Shown piece by piece: positions 7,884-18,100 of a stretch of DNA of 38,240 nucleotides. The DNA is from Candidatus Gorgonimonas eunicellae (GTDB lineage Bacteria; Pseudomonadota; Gammaproteobacteria; Pseudomonadales; Endozoicomonadaceae). A program made the position numbers and the translations under genes. The stretch is from NCBI GenBank assembly GCA_929200395.1, contig CAKMZJ010000013.1:1-38240 (forward strand), read 5' to 3'. Below the pieces are notes generated by a model. That model was not told where the DNA came from. It did no database searches and saw only the letters and a list, made by a program, of their open reading frames with translations. Numbering within the stretch: the stretch's first letter is position 1; each line of letters opens with the position of its first letter.

Positions 7884-10800
7884 TTATAGCGACAACAATT
7901 CAGAGTTACCTCCAATTGCGGTAGTATTTACAGTTAAAGTCCTTTCAATAGCAAATCTTTTTAAATAATTAGGGCCACCTGCTTTTGGTCCTGTTCCCGA
8001 CAATCCTTGCCCACCAAACGGTTGAACTCCTACAGTTGCCCCAATTTGGTTTCTGTTAACATAGACATTACCTACTTTAACACTAGAATATATTTTTTGT
8101 ACAAAAGTATTATTACGACTGTGTATCCCTAACGTCAATCCAAATCCAGTATTATTTATATCATTAATTACTTGGTCGATATCGCAAGATTTGTAACGTA
8201 TTATGTGTAATATTGGGCCAAAGACTTCTTTTGTTAACTGGTTGATATTATCAATTTCAAAAGCAATTGGAGCAACATAATTAGCTTTATGTGCATACTC
8301 AGGAAGTGCTGATTCAGCAATGAGCTTATGCTCTTGTTTCATTTTATTTATATGTAGTATTAATTCTGCTTTACTATTAGTGTCAATTACTGGCCCAATA
8401 TCTGTTCTATGTAAACAGGGATTACCTACAATAAGCAATTCCATTATTCCTGCTAGTAACTCTATTACTCTATCTGCAATCTCTTCTTGTAAAAATAATA
8501 CTCTTAATGCAGAACATCTTTGTCCGGCACTACTAAAAGCAGATGTAGCTACATCTTGTGCAACCTGTTCAGGTAGGGCAGTTGAATCGACAATCATAGC
8601 ATTTTGTCCGCCTGTTTCAGCAATAAAAGGTACTATGGCACCTTCTCTGTTCGACAAACTGCGGTTAATCAATTTTGCTGTTTCTGTTGATCCAGTAAAT
8701 GCAACACCTGCGATGCTATCATTTGGTATTAATACTTTACCTACTAAAGATCCAGGAGATATAATTAAGTTAATTACATCTTTAGGAAAGCCAACTTCAT
8801 GCATTATAGCTATAGTTTTAGCTGCAATTAAACTAGTTTGTTCAGCAGGTTTAGCTAATACAGTATTTCCTGCTATTAATGCGGCTACTATTTGCCCAAC
8901 AAAAATAGCTAGAGGAAAGTTCCATGGGCTTATGCATAAGAATACACCTCTACCCTCTAAGTTAAGCTGATTTAATTCTCCAGTTGGCCCTGGACAATCT
9001 AACGTTTTAAAATCTATTGAAGCTTGTTGAGCATAATAACGACAAAAATCTACTGCTTCTCTTATTTCATCTATAGAGTCTTGAATATTTTTTCCCGCTT
9101 CATGATGACATAACTTTATAAGCTCAGCTTTATTATCTTCTAGAGCAGTTGCAAGTTTATTCGATAAATCAGCGCGTTTAGATACATCTGTATTATTCCA
9201 ATCATTGAATGCACTACTAGCACAATCTAAGGAAGTAAGTAATTCTTCTTTATCGGAAAAAGCTATTTTACCTATAATTTGTGATTTATCATAACAACAA
9301 TATACATCGACGCTCTTGTGATTATCAAACTTGCTAACACCATTGATAATTGCACTTGATTTCCAGTGGCTAGTTTTACTGTTCATTATACTGTTTTCTA
9401 ACCTATCCTTTTGAAAGTTAATATTAAGATTACAGCCAGTTGAATTTTTTCTTGTTTCACCATAAATATTTGCAGGCAAAGAAATTTTATCATTGATTAA
9501 AGTTTGATATTTTTTTAAGGTTGAAACAGGATTAGCAACTAAGCGTTCAACTAAAACACCTGTATCGAGAAGCTGATGTACAAAAGAAGAGTTAGCTCCA
9601 TTCTCAAGCAATCGTCTAACCAAATAAGGCAAAAGATCTTTATGTGAACCTACTGGAGCATAGATACGCACATTACACTTATAATATTCAATAACTTGCT
9701 TGTATAGGGGCTTACCCATACCATGTAGTCGCTGAAATTCATAATTAGTATTTTTAGCTTGTTGTGCAAACTGTATTATACTAGCAACTGTATAAGCATT
9801 ATGACTAGCAAATTGTGGAAATAGCTTTCCTGTTATTGTGCTAGATAACAGAAACATAGCACAAACTAAATAAGAAACATCTGTTGATTCTTTGCGGGTA
9901 TAAACTGGATATCCTTCTAACCCTTCTTGCTGTGAATGTTTTATTTCGCTATCCCAATAAGCACCTTTTACTAAACGGATAGGAATAATAGCTTGTTGTT
10001 CTTTAGCTAAAGCATATAAATAACATAACGAAGGCAGAGCTCTCTTACTATAGGCCTGAATTACCAACCCTAGTTTGCCCCAGCCACGACAAATTTTATT
10101 ACTATAAACTTCAGTAAATATTTCCAGCATTAATTCGTGTCTATCTTGCTCTTCTGCATCGATAGTTAAAGGGATATCATAATCTTTAGCAGATTTTACT
10201 AACTTTATAATAACAGGTACTAGTTCTTTAAATAATCTATCTTTTTGACTAACTTCATATCGAGGATGCAAAGCAGATAACTTAATTGAAACTCCTAAGT
10301 CATTGTTTTTATTATTGCTAGATGACTGTAATTGCCTTTCTTTTCCTATAGTTTCTATCGCTAACAAATACTCGTTAAAATAACGTTCGGCGTCTTGCCT
10401 AGTAACAGCTGACTCACCAAGCATATCAAATGAATAGCCATAACCTCGGGATCTTGTTTCTTTGCTTTTATTTAAAGCTTCAGAAATACTAGTTCCTAAA
10501 ACAAAATGTTTACCTATTATTTTCATAGCTTGCAATACAGCCTTACGTATAATAGGTTCACCGAGCTTATTAATTAAACGTCCTAACATAGATGACACTG
10601 AGCCATCTTTAGAATCTAGCTCAATGATTTTCCCCGTTAAAACAATACCCCAAGTAGATGCATTTACTAAAATAGATTTATTTTGATTAAGATATTTTTC
10701 CCACTCTGCAGCTACTAGTTTATCTTTGATTAAATCATCCGCAGTTTTACTATCCGGTATTCTCAATAAGGCTTCCGCTAAACACATAAGCAAGACACCC

Positions 10801-11060
10801 TCTTTAGTATCTAAACTATATTGTAATAGTAAAGAATCTATGGTCTCTAATGATTTAGGGTCATTTCTAACGTCTGTTATCAACTTTGAAGCAGTAATTG
10901 ATATTTCTTTATGATTTTGTTTTTTATCTATACTAGCTAACATGGAATGCATCCAAGATTCTTCATCTATGCAATAATTTTCAGTAATACTTTGCCAGAT
11001 TTGGTCTTTAGACGCTTGTTCAAGATAGCTAGATGAAAAAGCATTTTGTATTTTAAACAT
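7884..11060 (-). CDS. putA: Bifunctional proline dehydrogenase / P5C dehydrogenase PutA
   Basis: Oxidises proline to glutamate in two steps. The 1,058-residue protein has an N-terminal FAD-dependent proline dehydrogenase barrel (DAEEQDRHELML, RLVKGAYWDSEIK, FASHNAYTVASI, FQRLHGMGKPLY, YLVRRLLENGANSSF). The C-terminal NAD-dependent aldehyde dehydrogenase shows SPWNFPLAIF, FTGSTETAKLI, ETGGQNAMIVD, the catalytic Cys in GQRCSALR, EVFGPILHI and PFGGQGLSGTGPKAGGP. It lacks the N-terminal ribbon-helix-helix DNA-binding domain of trifunctional enterobacterial PutA (about 1,320 residues), so it should not repress its own gene. The protein stops soon after the aldehyde dehydrogenase domain, as in short (type A) PutAs. 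It suggests host amino acids, proline in particular, as carbon and energy source. No putP transporter is in the window. Confidence 0.96.
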   Translation of the reverse strand: MFKIQNAFSSSYLEQASKDQIWQSITENYCIDEESWMHSMLASIDKKQNHKEISITASKLITDVRNDPKSLETIDSLLLQYSLDTKEGVLLMCLAEALLRIPDSKTADDLIKDKLVAAEWEKYLNQNKSILVNASTWGIVLTGKIIELDSKDGSVSSMLGRLINKLGEPIIRKAVLQAMKIIGKHFVLGTSISEALNKSKETRSRGYGYSFDMLGESAVTRQDAERYFNEYLLAIETIGKERQLQSSSNNKNNDLGVSIKLSALHPRYEVSQKDRLFKELVPVIIKLVKSAKDYDIPLTIDAEEQDRHELMLEIFTEVYSNKICRGWGKLGLVIQAYSKRALPSLCYLYALAKEQQAIIPIRLVKGAYWDSEIKHSQQEGLEGYPVYTRKESTDVSYLVCAMFLLSSTITGKLFPQFASHNAYTVASIIQFAQQAKNTNYEFQRLHGMGKPLYKQVIEYYKCNVRIYAPVGSHKDLLPYLVRRLLENGANSSFVHQLLDTGVLVERLVANPVSTLKKYQTLINDKISLPANIYGETRKNSTGCNLNINFQKDRLENSIMNSKTSHWKSSAIINGVSKFDNHKSVDVYCCYDKSQIIGKIAFSDKEELLTSLDCASSAFNDWNNTDVSKRADLSNKLATALEDNKAELIKLCHHEAGKNIQDSIDEIREAVDFCRYYAQQASIDFKTLDCPGPTGELNQLNLEGRGVFLCISPWNFPLAIFVGQIVAALIAGNTVLAKPAEQTSLIAAKTIAIMHEVGFPKDVINLIISPGSLVGKVLIPNDSIAGVAFTGSTETAKLINRSLSNREGAIVPFIAETGGQNAMIVDSTALPEQVAQDVATSAFSSAGQRCSALRVLFLQEEIADRVIELLAGIMELLIVGNPCLHRTDIGPVIDTNSKAELILHINKMKQEHKLIAESALPEYAHKANYVAPIAFEIDNINQLTKEVFGPILHIIRYKSCDIDQVINDINNTGFGLTLGIHSRNNTFVQKIYSSVKVGNVYVNRNQIGATVGVQPFGGQGLSGTGPKAGGPNYLKRFAIERTLTVNTTAIGGNSELLSL

Positions 11061-11299
11061 ATATGTATTCGACTTAACTATAATGTGATATTAACTTTCA
11101 TAAAAGATGCACCGTATTTTTTAACTTTTATATAAAACATGCTAGAATACTGTACAATTTCCTTTTTTATAATATTAAATTTAATTGCCAATTATAACTA
11201 CCAGAAAAATAATTTTAGTCATTATTAATATTTATGTTCATAATGTCAAGGATATAAAAATTTTAAAAATAAGTTGAAAATACGTTATTAGTCTACTGT

Positions 11300-11390
11300 T
11301 GTTTAGCAAGTCAGTAAAAATGCTAGATTTCACTAATATATTTACACACCTTTTACTTGAAAATACTTGTTTTAGCAAATAATTTTTGAA
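11300..11390 (+). repeat. Second intergenic repeat type, copy 2
   Basis: Holds the exact 18-base match to 6392-6409 (at 11315-11332), then ACACCTTTTACTTGAAAATA and TTTTAGCAAATAA as at 6780-6818. The TTTAGCAAGT/TTTTAGCAAAT element occurs twice inside it. Confidence 0.5.
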
Positions 11391-11455
11391 TTATTAAACA
11401 ATGTGACTACTTTGACTATTTCTATATACCTTCAGATAAACAGATAACAATAGGT

Positions 11456-11666
11456 TAGCTATATAATAATATACCTATTTTTAAAATACTTTGATATAAT
11501 TACCATGTTAACTGCAACAATAGACATTTCAAAACTTAATCTATTGCTTTTTAATCAATAAAAATTTTTTAATATTGTAACTTAAACACTTAGTTTTGTG
11601 CTGTGTATTTTATGATTTAATCTACTTTGCTTTATATTTTTTTCTTAATACATTGGATGTATTTTT
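11456..11666 (+). promoter_or_regulatory. Conserved control module upstream of large paralogue 1
   Basis: TATAAT lies at 11495-11500, 167 bases before the ATG. A leader follows that is shared with the modules at 14970-15171 and 18542-18741: ACTGCAACAATAGACATTTC, TTTTTAATCAATAAAA, TTAATCTACTTTGCTTTATA and finally ACATTGGATGTATTTTTATG, which supplies the GGAT ribosome site. The upstream palindrome is decayed here: TAGCTATATAATAATATACC at 11456-11475 keeps the left arm but not the right. Confidence 0.6.
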
Positions 11667-14600
11667 ATGCTAGATCTAATTAATGGAATTCCTCAAAAAA
11701 ATGTTTCCGATACCGCTGAACAAACAATTCAAAATAAAGCTAGAGTTGACACCCAAGCTTTCATAAATAACTCAGAAACAACATCTTTTAACAATATATC
11801 TTTAAATAATCGCGGAATTTCAAAAACTACAGACAACCCTTTTATTTCAAATAAAAATAAGGAAGAGCATTTGATTAAGCACTTCCTTAATGGGGGAAGT
11901 CTTAAGGCTTTAAGCTTTGATGAGCTAGTAAAATTATCTGAAATATATTTTTTTTCAAAAGATGATATAGCAGCAATAACTAATACTAATTTTATTGTAT
12001 ATTTATATAATAATCAGCATATAAAATTTGAAGACATTTCAGAACAATTAAGAAAAGATATTGCTATATTAGAATATAATTCTGGTAACTATAATTTTAT
12101 TAAATATATCCCTTGCGAATATCAAACCCAAGACATGTTTAATGCTTTTTTAAATAGACTTTATAGTCATAAAATTTATTCTTTTAACAGCTATGGTCAT
12201 TTATTTAAATATTTTTCTAAAGACTTTCAGACCAAAGAAGTATGGGATAAAATATTACAGTCTGGATTCAATATTTCTGATATCCAATTTATTCCAAAAG
12301 AGTTTCAAACAATAGAAATATGTAAAAAATTTGTAGCCGATATAACTTGCTTTGAGTTTTTCAATGAAGACATGAAAACTTTAGAAATGTATACACTGCA
12401 TATAGAGAAAACTAAAAGCTTTAATTTGAATCTAATACCTAAAAAATTTATTAACTTATTACAACAAAAAATTATAGCGCGTATAACAACTACAAAATAC
12501 CATGGATGTATAGAAGGATTAGAGTTACTACCTATTGAACTCCTAGAAAAACACCAAAATATTATTCTTCATAATTGTATGAATAATAGCTTATCACTAA
12601 ATCAACTTCCAGAAGCTGTTATAACTGAAGAACTTTTAGCTACTATAGCTAACAAAGATATTAGCTATATTCCTGATAACTATCTCAATATTGAGATGAT
12701 AGTATCAAAAATTGCTACTTTCGAATATTTAAATTCAAAAGAAGTAGAAATAATTAAAAGTTACTTTAACCGCCATAAAGAAAAAATACAACAAGCAGCT
12801 TTAAATCGTATTAAAGCTAGTTATCCTAATGTTTTTTCTATAATGCAATTATATCAATTTATACCTGATCATTTAACAGAGAAAAAATGTTTAAATCTTA
12901 TTAAAAAATGCAACGGAGATATATATAACTACTTGCCAGATAAATATAAAGAAAATATAACTATTATTAGCCACATGCTAAACACCTATTTTTATAAAAT
13001 GGATGGTTCAAATTTTAAGAATTTAACAGCAGAAACATGTCATAAAATTTTTGATCTACTTCCAGCTACTCCAGCCTGGGAAATAAATATTAGAAAGCAC
13101 AAAGAGTTTATTAAACATAAATATGAGCTACTCTCTGCAATACCTGAAAAAAATAGAAGCCTGCAAGTATGGCTATATATATGTAATCATAATAGAAGAA
13201 ATATATATCAAATTCCAGAACAATTATTTACTAAAGACGGCCTGATATTTTTAGTTGATAAGTATGTCAAGGCGAGTGATTTTATGGATATAACTTTTAT
13301 GGAGTACTTATTTGAAAATAAGTTTTTTGATAATATAATCAAACAAAAAATTCTACAACATTCGTTACAATGCTCTGCTAGGTCTTCAGCAGTATTTTTG
13401 CAAATTATTAAATCTTCCAAAATACCCCATGACTTTAAAATTGAACTAGAAAAGAAAATGCGAGCAGGAGAGTTCGGGTTTAAAGAGCCAGATATTAAAG
13501 AATTATATGCTAAAACTAATCCATTACAACAAATAATAGACGCACCATTTGTTAAACAGTTGTTATCTAAAATTTATGAAATTGTATTTTCATTTCTAAA
13601 CAACAGGGATTTACCTCTAGTAACACAATTGCTAAACCAATATTTAGAACAACCAATAACAGAATTTCCAGAAGACACTACAGAAAACATATTTAATAAT
13701 CCAGTGCTAGTTGGTGGTAGAACTATGAAGGTTAATATATCAGATAGCCAAGCTATATTTTATAAATTTAGAAAACCCCAAGAAAAGCTACAAGACTTTG
13801 CAAAAGAAGGTAGATTTTTACGTTTTCTTGAGGAAAATGCTGAAGGTAAAAAATTACGTGGTTTATTAGAAAGCGATATTCCAAAATTAGAAAAAATGGT
13901 ACGTATTCCATTAACAGATTTACCAGACTGTGTTACTGAGTGCCCAGATGGTATAGATATCACTGTAGATAGCACTGGAATCAAATATGTTGACCTGCTC
14001 GTTTATTCAGGAAGCAAGGGTTATTACCATTATGCCCATACACCAGATCTAGAACATCCTGAAAATCCTTATGAAGGACCACTAACAGGAATTTTAAAAT
14101 CTATACATGATGTAGGAATACTTACCGCATTAGGGATATATCCAACTAGTATGCTACCTGGGTTTCATTTTACCGATAGCGATGATGAAAAAAAGCGTCC
14201 ATGGACAGCATTACATATGTTAATTAGGCCTATATCTGCTGATGATAAAGGAGTAGGAGAATTTGGATTTCCAAGACGTAACGAACTATACATGACTGGC
14301 AAATTGGCTGATTGGTTTATCGCGACTGCTATGCCTGATATCGCAGTTACAGGGTTGCGTGATTTTGGTGATATTGAATTCTGGGGGCAAATACTAGAGC
14401 CCTTAAAACGCTTAGGTAGCAAAAATGCACAACTGTTTTTTGCTATAAAACAAATGATAGCAGCCTCCAATACTGTAAGTGAATGCTTAATAGCACACAT
14501 ACTAGTATATGCTAGATCACATTATAATGATCTCGATTATCATTATAAAAACGAACAATGTATTACTGAAACCACGGAAGTTATTAAACAAATATTCTCT

Positions 14601-14948
14601 GAATTTTTAACAGGTAGATTAAAGGCTGCAAACAAACCAAATACTTCCTTGCAACAGTTTTTACAATTATCTGATACTGATTATAACAATACACTCACTC
14701 GTATTGCCCAAGAGCTTGTATACTGGACAGCAAACCCTGATAATTCAGATGGTAATTATATAAATCATATTAAACAACGAAAATTACCAGAAGATTTATT
14801 TGATGATTTCGAAATGTTACATAATCCTAACTTTAAGATAACCTATAATCCAGAAGATCTAGGTAGAATAAACGGTACTTTTCCTCTGTTGGCGTATACA
14901 AATTTAACAGCTTTATTAAATACAAGACTACTTGAAAATCAAGTATAA
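11667..14948 (+). CDS. Large repeat-containing protein, tandem paralogue 1 (candidate effector)
   Basis: Not recognised as a named family. The 1,093 residues have no signal peptide or clear membrane segment. The first part (about residues 90-420) is made of short helical repeats with a recurring I-P-x-x-x-x-T-x-E pattern, for example FIPKEFQTIEIC and YIPCEYQTQDMF, and a weaker LPIELLEKH / LPEAVITEEL series. A C-terminal domain (about 670-1093) starts at NNPVLVGGRT and runs through FRKPQEKLQDFAKEGRFL, SDIPKLEKMVRIP, DGIDITVD, RDFGDIEFWG and HYNDLDYHYKNEQ to LGRINGTFPLLAYTN. It is collinear with the gene at 15172-18483. The stretch SARSSAVFLQIIKSSKIPHD is identical in both, so this part is under strong constraint or recent conversion. 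The N-terminus MLDLINGIPQKNVS is shared by all three tandem copies and may be a secretion signal; that is inference. The lysine in FYKFRKP and the RDFGD motif are faintly kinase-like, but no catalytic loop is clear. Confidence 0.85.
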   Translation: MLDLINGIPQKNVSDTAEQTIQNKARVDTQAFINNSETTSFNNISLNNRGISKTTDNPFISNKNKEEHLIKHFLNGGSLKALSFDELVKLSEIYFFSKDDIAAITNTNFIVYLYNNQHIKFEDISEQLRKDIAILEYNSGNYNFIKYIPCEYQTQDMFNAFLNRLYSHKIYSFNSYGHLFKYFSKDFQTKEVWDKILQSGFNISDIQFIPKEFQTIEICKKFVADITCFEFFNEDMKTLEMYTLHIEKTKSFNLNLIPKKFINLLQQKIIARITTTKYHGCIEGLELLPIELLEKHQNIILHNCMNNSLSLNQLPEAVITEELLATIANKDISYIPDNYLNIEMIVSKIATFEYLNSKEVEIIKSYFNRHKEKIQQAALNRIKASYPNVFSIMQLYQFIPDHLTEKKCLNLIKKCNGDIYNYLPDKYKENITIISHMLNTYFYKMDGSNFKNLTAETCHKIFDLLPATPAWEINIRKHKEFIKHKYELLSAIPEKNRSLQVWLYICNHNRRNIYQIPEQLFTKDGLIFLVDKYVKASDFMDITFMEYLFENKFFDNIIKQKILQHSLQCSARSSAVFLQIIKSSKIPHDFKIELEKKMRAGEFGFKEPDIKELYAKTNPLQQIIDAPFVKQLLSKIYEIVFSFLNNRDLPLVTQLLNQYLEQPITEFPEDTTENIFNNPVLVGGRTMKVNISDSQAIFYKFRKPQEKLQDFAKEGRFLRFLEENAEGKKLRGLLESDIPKLEKMVRIPLTDLPDCVTECPDGIDITVDSTGIKYVDLLVYSGSKGYYHYAHTPDLEHPENPYEGPLTGILKSIHDVGILTALGIYPTSMLPGFHFTDSDDEKKRPWTALHMLIRPISADDKGVGEFGFPRRNELYMTGKLADWFIATAMPDIAVTGLRDFGDIEFWGQILEPLKRLGSKNAQLFFAIKQMIAASNTVSECLIAHILVYARSHYNDLDYHYKNEQCITETTEVIKQIFSEFLTGRLKAANKPNTSLQQFLQLSDTDYNNTLTRIAQELVYWTANPDNSDGNYINHIKQRKLPEDLFDDFEMLHNPNFKITYNPEDLGRINGTFPLLAYTNLTALLNTRLLENQV

Positions 14949-14969
14949 AATTCTACAAGCTGAAAAATC

Positions 14970-15171
14970 ATGCTACATAATAATATGTAGCTAATTTAAA
15001 ATATTGTTGGTATAATACTCATTAAAACTGCAACAGTAGAAATTTCAAAAGTTAATCTATTTCTTTTTAATCAATAAAACTTCTTTAATGTTACACACTT
15101 AATTCCGTGTTATGTGTTTTATTATTTAATTTACTTTTCTTTATATTTTTTTATACATTGGATGTATTTTT
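14970..15171 (+). promoter_or_regulatory. Conserved control module upstream of large paralogue 2, with palindrome
   Basis: Palindrome GCTACATA (14972-14979) / TATGTAGC (14984-14991) with a 4-base centre ATAA. Exactly 17 bases separate the extended right arm (to 14993) from TATAAT at 15011-15016, so the right arm occupies the -35 position. A leader of about 155 bases shared with the other two modules follows and ends in ACATTGGATGTATTTTTATG. The palindrome could also serve as terminator of the gene before it. A decayed version in front of the first copy, where no gene reads in from upstream, argues that it belongs to the promoter. Confidence 0.65.
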
Positions 15172-18100
15172 ATGTTAGATCTAATTAATAGAACTCCCTC
15201 AAAAAGTGTTTCTGGAATCGCTGAACCAACAACCCAAAATACGGGTAGATCTAGTATCCAATTTGTTACCAACAACTCAGATTCAGTTAGAGTAGGAAAT
15301 ACTATATCTTCTGCTAGTGATATGCTTTTAGAGAGTCGTAAAGTCACGACCTCTACAGAAAATCCCTTGCTTACAGATCAACTCTATAAAGAAAAAATTA
15401 TTAATTTTTTTATGGCTGGTGGCAGTCTTAAAACTTTAAGTTTTGATGAACTAGTAGCATTATCTGAAATATATATTTTTTCAAAAGATGATTTAATAGA
15501 AATAAATGATATTAATTTTATTAAATATTTATATGAAAATCAAATTATTAACTTCTATGATCTCCCAGAAGAGCGAAAAAAAGATATAGCAATATTAAAA
15601 TATAATGCAGGTGAATATGAATCTATTGAAGATATCCCTGCTAAATATCAAACTCAAGAAATGGTAGATAGATTTTTTAACGCTTGTGATCATGATGTTA
15701 TTACATGTTTAAAGGAGTACGGTAGAATATTTAAGTTTTTTTCTAAAGAATTACAAACTAGAGAAATGTGGAGTAAAATATTACAATTTCAATCAGAACC
15801 GCGTTGGAAGTATACTATTTTTTATGCTATCCCCAAAGAATTTCAAACCATAGAGCTATGTACAAAACTTGCAGATAATACGCGTCAATTTGAGGATTTC
15901 CATGAAAATGTTAAAACTTTAGAAATATGTACACTTTATATAACTACAGGTATATATTTAAACCTAAACTTAATACCCCCAAAATTTATTCCCCAGTTAC
16001 AACAAAAAATTATAGAGCGTATAACAAGTAAGTCATACTATGGAAAGGTAGAAGGATTAGAATTATTACCTGTTGATTTATTAAAACAGCACCCAGATAT
16101 TATTCTTCATTGTTGTAAAGAGAATGAATCACTGCTAAAAAAACTTCCAGCAGCAGTTATAACTAAAGAGATGATAGCTTATTTTGCTAAAAAAAATATT
16201 AGTTGTATTCCTGATCAGTACATTGATATAAATATAATATTATCAAGAATTGCAACCTGTAATTCGTTATGTGATGAAGAAGTAGATATAATCAATAATC
16301 ATTTTAAAATTCATAAGCAAGAAATACAACAAGCAGCTGTAAAACGTTTTGATCGTAAAAATGTAAGGCAACTGTATAAATTTGTGCCTGATTATTTGAC
16401 AGAACAACAACTTTCAATTCTTATTAAAGAAGATGTACGGATATATAAATATTTACCTGATGAGCTAGCAGATGATCTTAAAATAAGCATTATTGGTTCT
16501 GTATTACAAAATCGCTTTTTTAAAATAGATGAGCTAAATTTTGATAATTTCAGTAAAGAAATGTATCAAAAACTTTTTGATTTATTCCCACCTACTCCAG
16601 CTTGGGAGCTAGACGATAAAACACATCAAGAATTTATTTGGCAGAAAGTAGCCCTACTTAAGACAATACCTGTAGAAAAAAGAAGTTTACAAATATGGCT
16701 ATATTTGTGTAATCACAACAGAGAAAATATACAGCAAATTCCAGAACAACTATTTACTAAAGATGGCTTGATGTTTTTGGTTGATAAATATATTAAAATA
16801 AATGATAGTATAGATTTAACTTTTATAGAGTATTTATTTGGACATAAATTTTTTGACGACAACATAAGGCAAAAAATTTTACAGCACTCATTACAAAGTT
16901 CTGCTAGATCGTCAGCGGTATTTTTGCAAATTATTAAATCTTCTAAAATACCCCATGATTTTAAAATTGAATTAGAAAAAAACATGCGAGCAGGAGAGTT
17001 AGGGTTTAGAGAGCCGGACCTTAAAGAATTATATGCTAAAACTAATCCACTACAACAAGCAATAGATGCTCCATTTGCTACACAGTTGTTATCTATAGTA
17101 TTTAAGGTAGCATTTTCTGGAGAAAATAACATACAGTTACCTAAAGAGACACAAGCTTTAAAAAAATATTTAAAGCAACCAATAACAGAATTACCTGAAG
17201 ATATTACAGAACATATATTTAACAATCCCGTTCTAGTTGGTGGTAGAACTATTCAAATTGATATCTCTACTAATGAAGCTATGTTTTGTAAATTTAGAAA
17301 ACCAGGAGAAACGTTACAAGAATTTGCAAACGAAGGTAAGTTTTTGGAATTTCTTAAAGAAAATCCTGAAGGTAAAAAATTATATGGCTTATTACAAAGC
17401 GATATTCCAAAGTTAGAAAAAATGGTTCGTATTCCAGTAGATAAATTACCTCCTTGTGCTTTTCAGTTTACAGATGGTATAGATATCTTTACAGATAAAA
17501 ATGGAATCAAATATGCTGATATGCTAGCTTTTGTAATAGATAAAAACTATTATCATTATGTCCATATACCAGATCTAGAAAACCCGCAAAATCCTTATAA
17601 AAAATCAGAAGCAGCTCTAGCTAAAGCTGCTTACGATTATGGACTTCTTACTGGAAAAAAAATATATCATACTAGTGTATTGCCTGGATATCATGATATA
17701 AATCCTAGAAATGAAGCAGGCCGTCGCATTCGTCCATGGGCAGTTCTACATATGCTATTTAGATATATAGCTCTTTTCCATAAAGGACAAGGAGAAATAG
17801 GCTACCCAAGACTTAACGAACTAAATATGACTGGTAAACTTTTTGATTGGTTTCTCGCGACTAGTATGAATGATATCGCAACTACGGGAATACGTGATCT
17901 GGGCGATGTTGTAATTTTGGGAATGTTAAACGACTCTATAAAACGATTAGATGGCGAAGATGCAAAATTATTTGGTGATATCAAACAAATGCTAGTTGCA
18001 GCCAATGTTGTAAGCGAACAACTAATAGCACTAGGGGTTCTATTCGCTAGATTACATTTTAATGACCAAGACGATCATTATAGAAACGAAAAATGTATTA

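Larger units (their letters stand above)
11061..11666. other. Divergent intergenic region between putA and the first large paralogue
   Basis: These 606 bases contain no supported gene. They must hold the putA promoter (minus strand) and carry the control module of the first large paralogue (11456-11666). The middle (11300-11390) is a repeat segment shared with 6392-6409 and 6777-6825. Confidence 0.6.

Noticed and set aside
8320..8970. A 216-codon open frame on the plus strand inside putA
   Set aside because: It is an antisense shadow of the conserved aldehyde dehydrogenase domain of putA; it has no family match and no ribosome site of note.
14165..14500. A 111-codon minus-strand frame inside large paralogue 1
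   Set aside because: Shadow of the conserved C-terminal domain; no independent coding evidence.
14972..14991. Palindrome as a simple terminator of large paralogue 1
   Set aside because: Possible, but no T tract follows, and the fixed 17-base distance to TATAAT in two copies plus a decayed version before copy 1 favour a promoter element.
16713..17225. A 170-codon open frame on the minus strand inside large paralogue 2
   Set aside because: Antisense to the most conserved part of the paralogue. The same antisense frame in copy 1 (13208-13420) is open only because the sense sequence is conserved.
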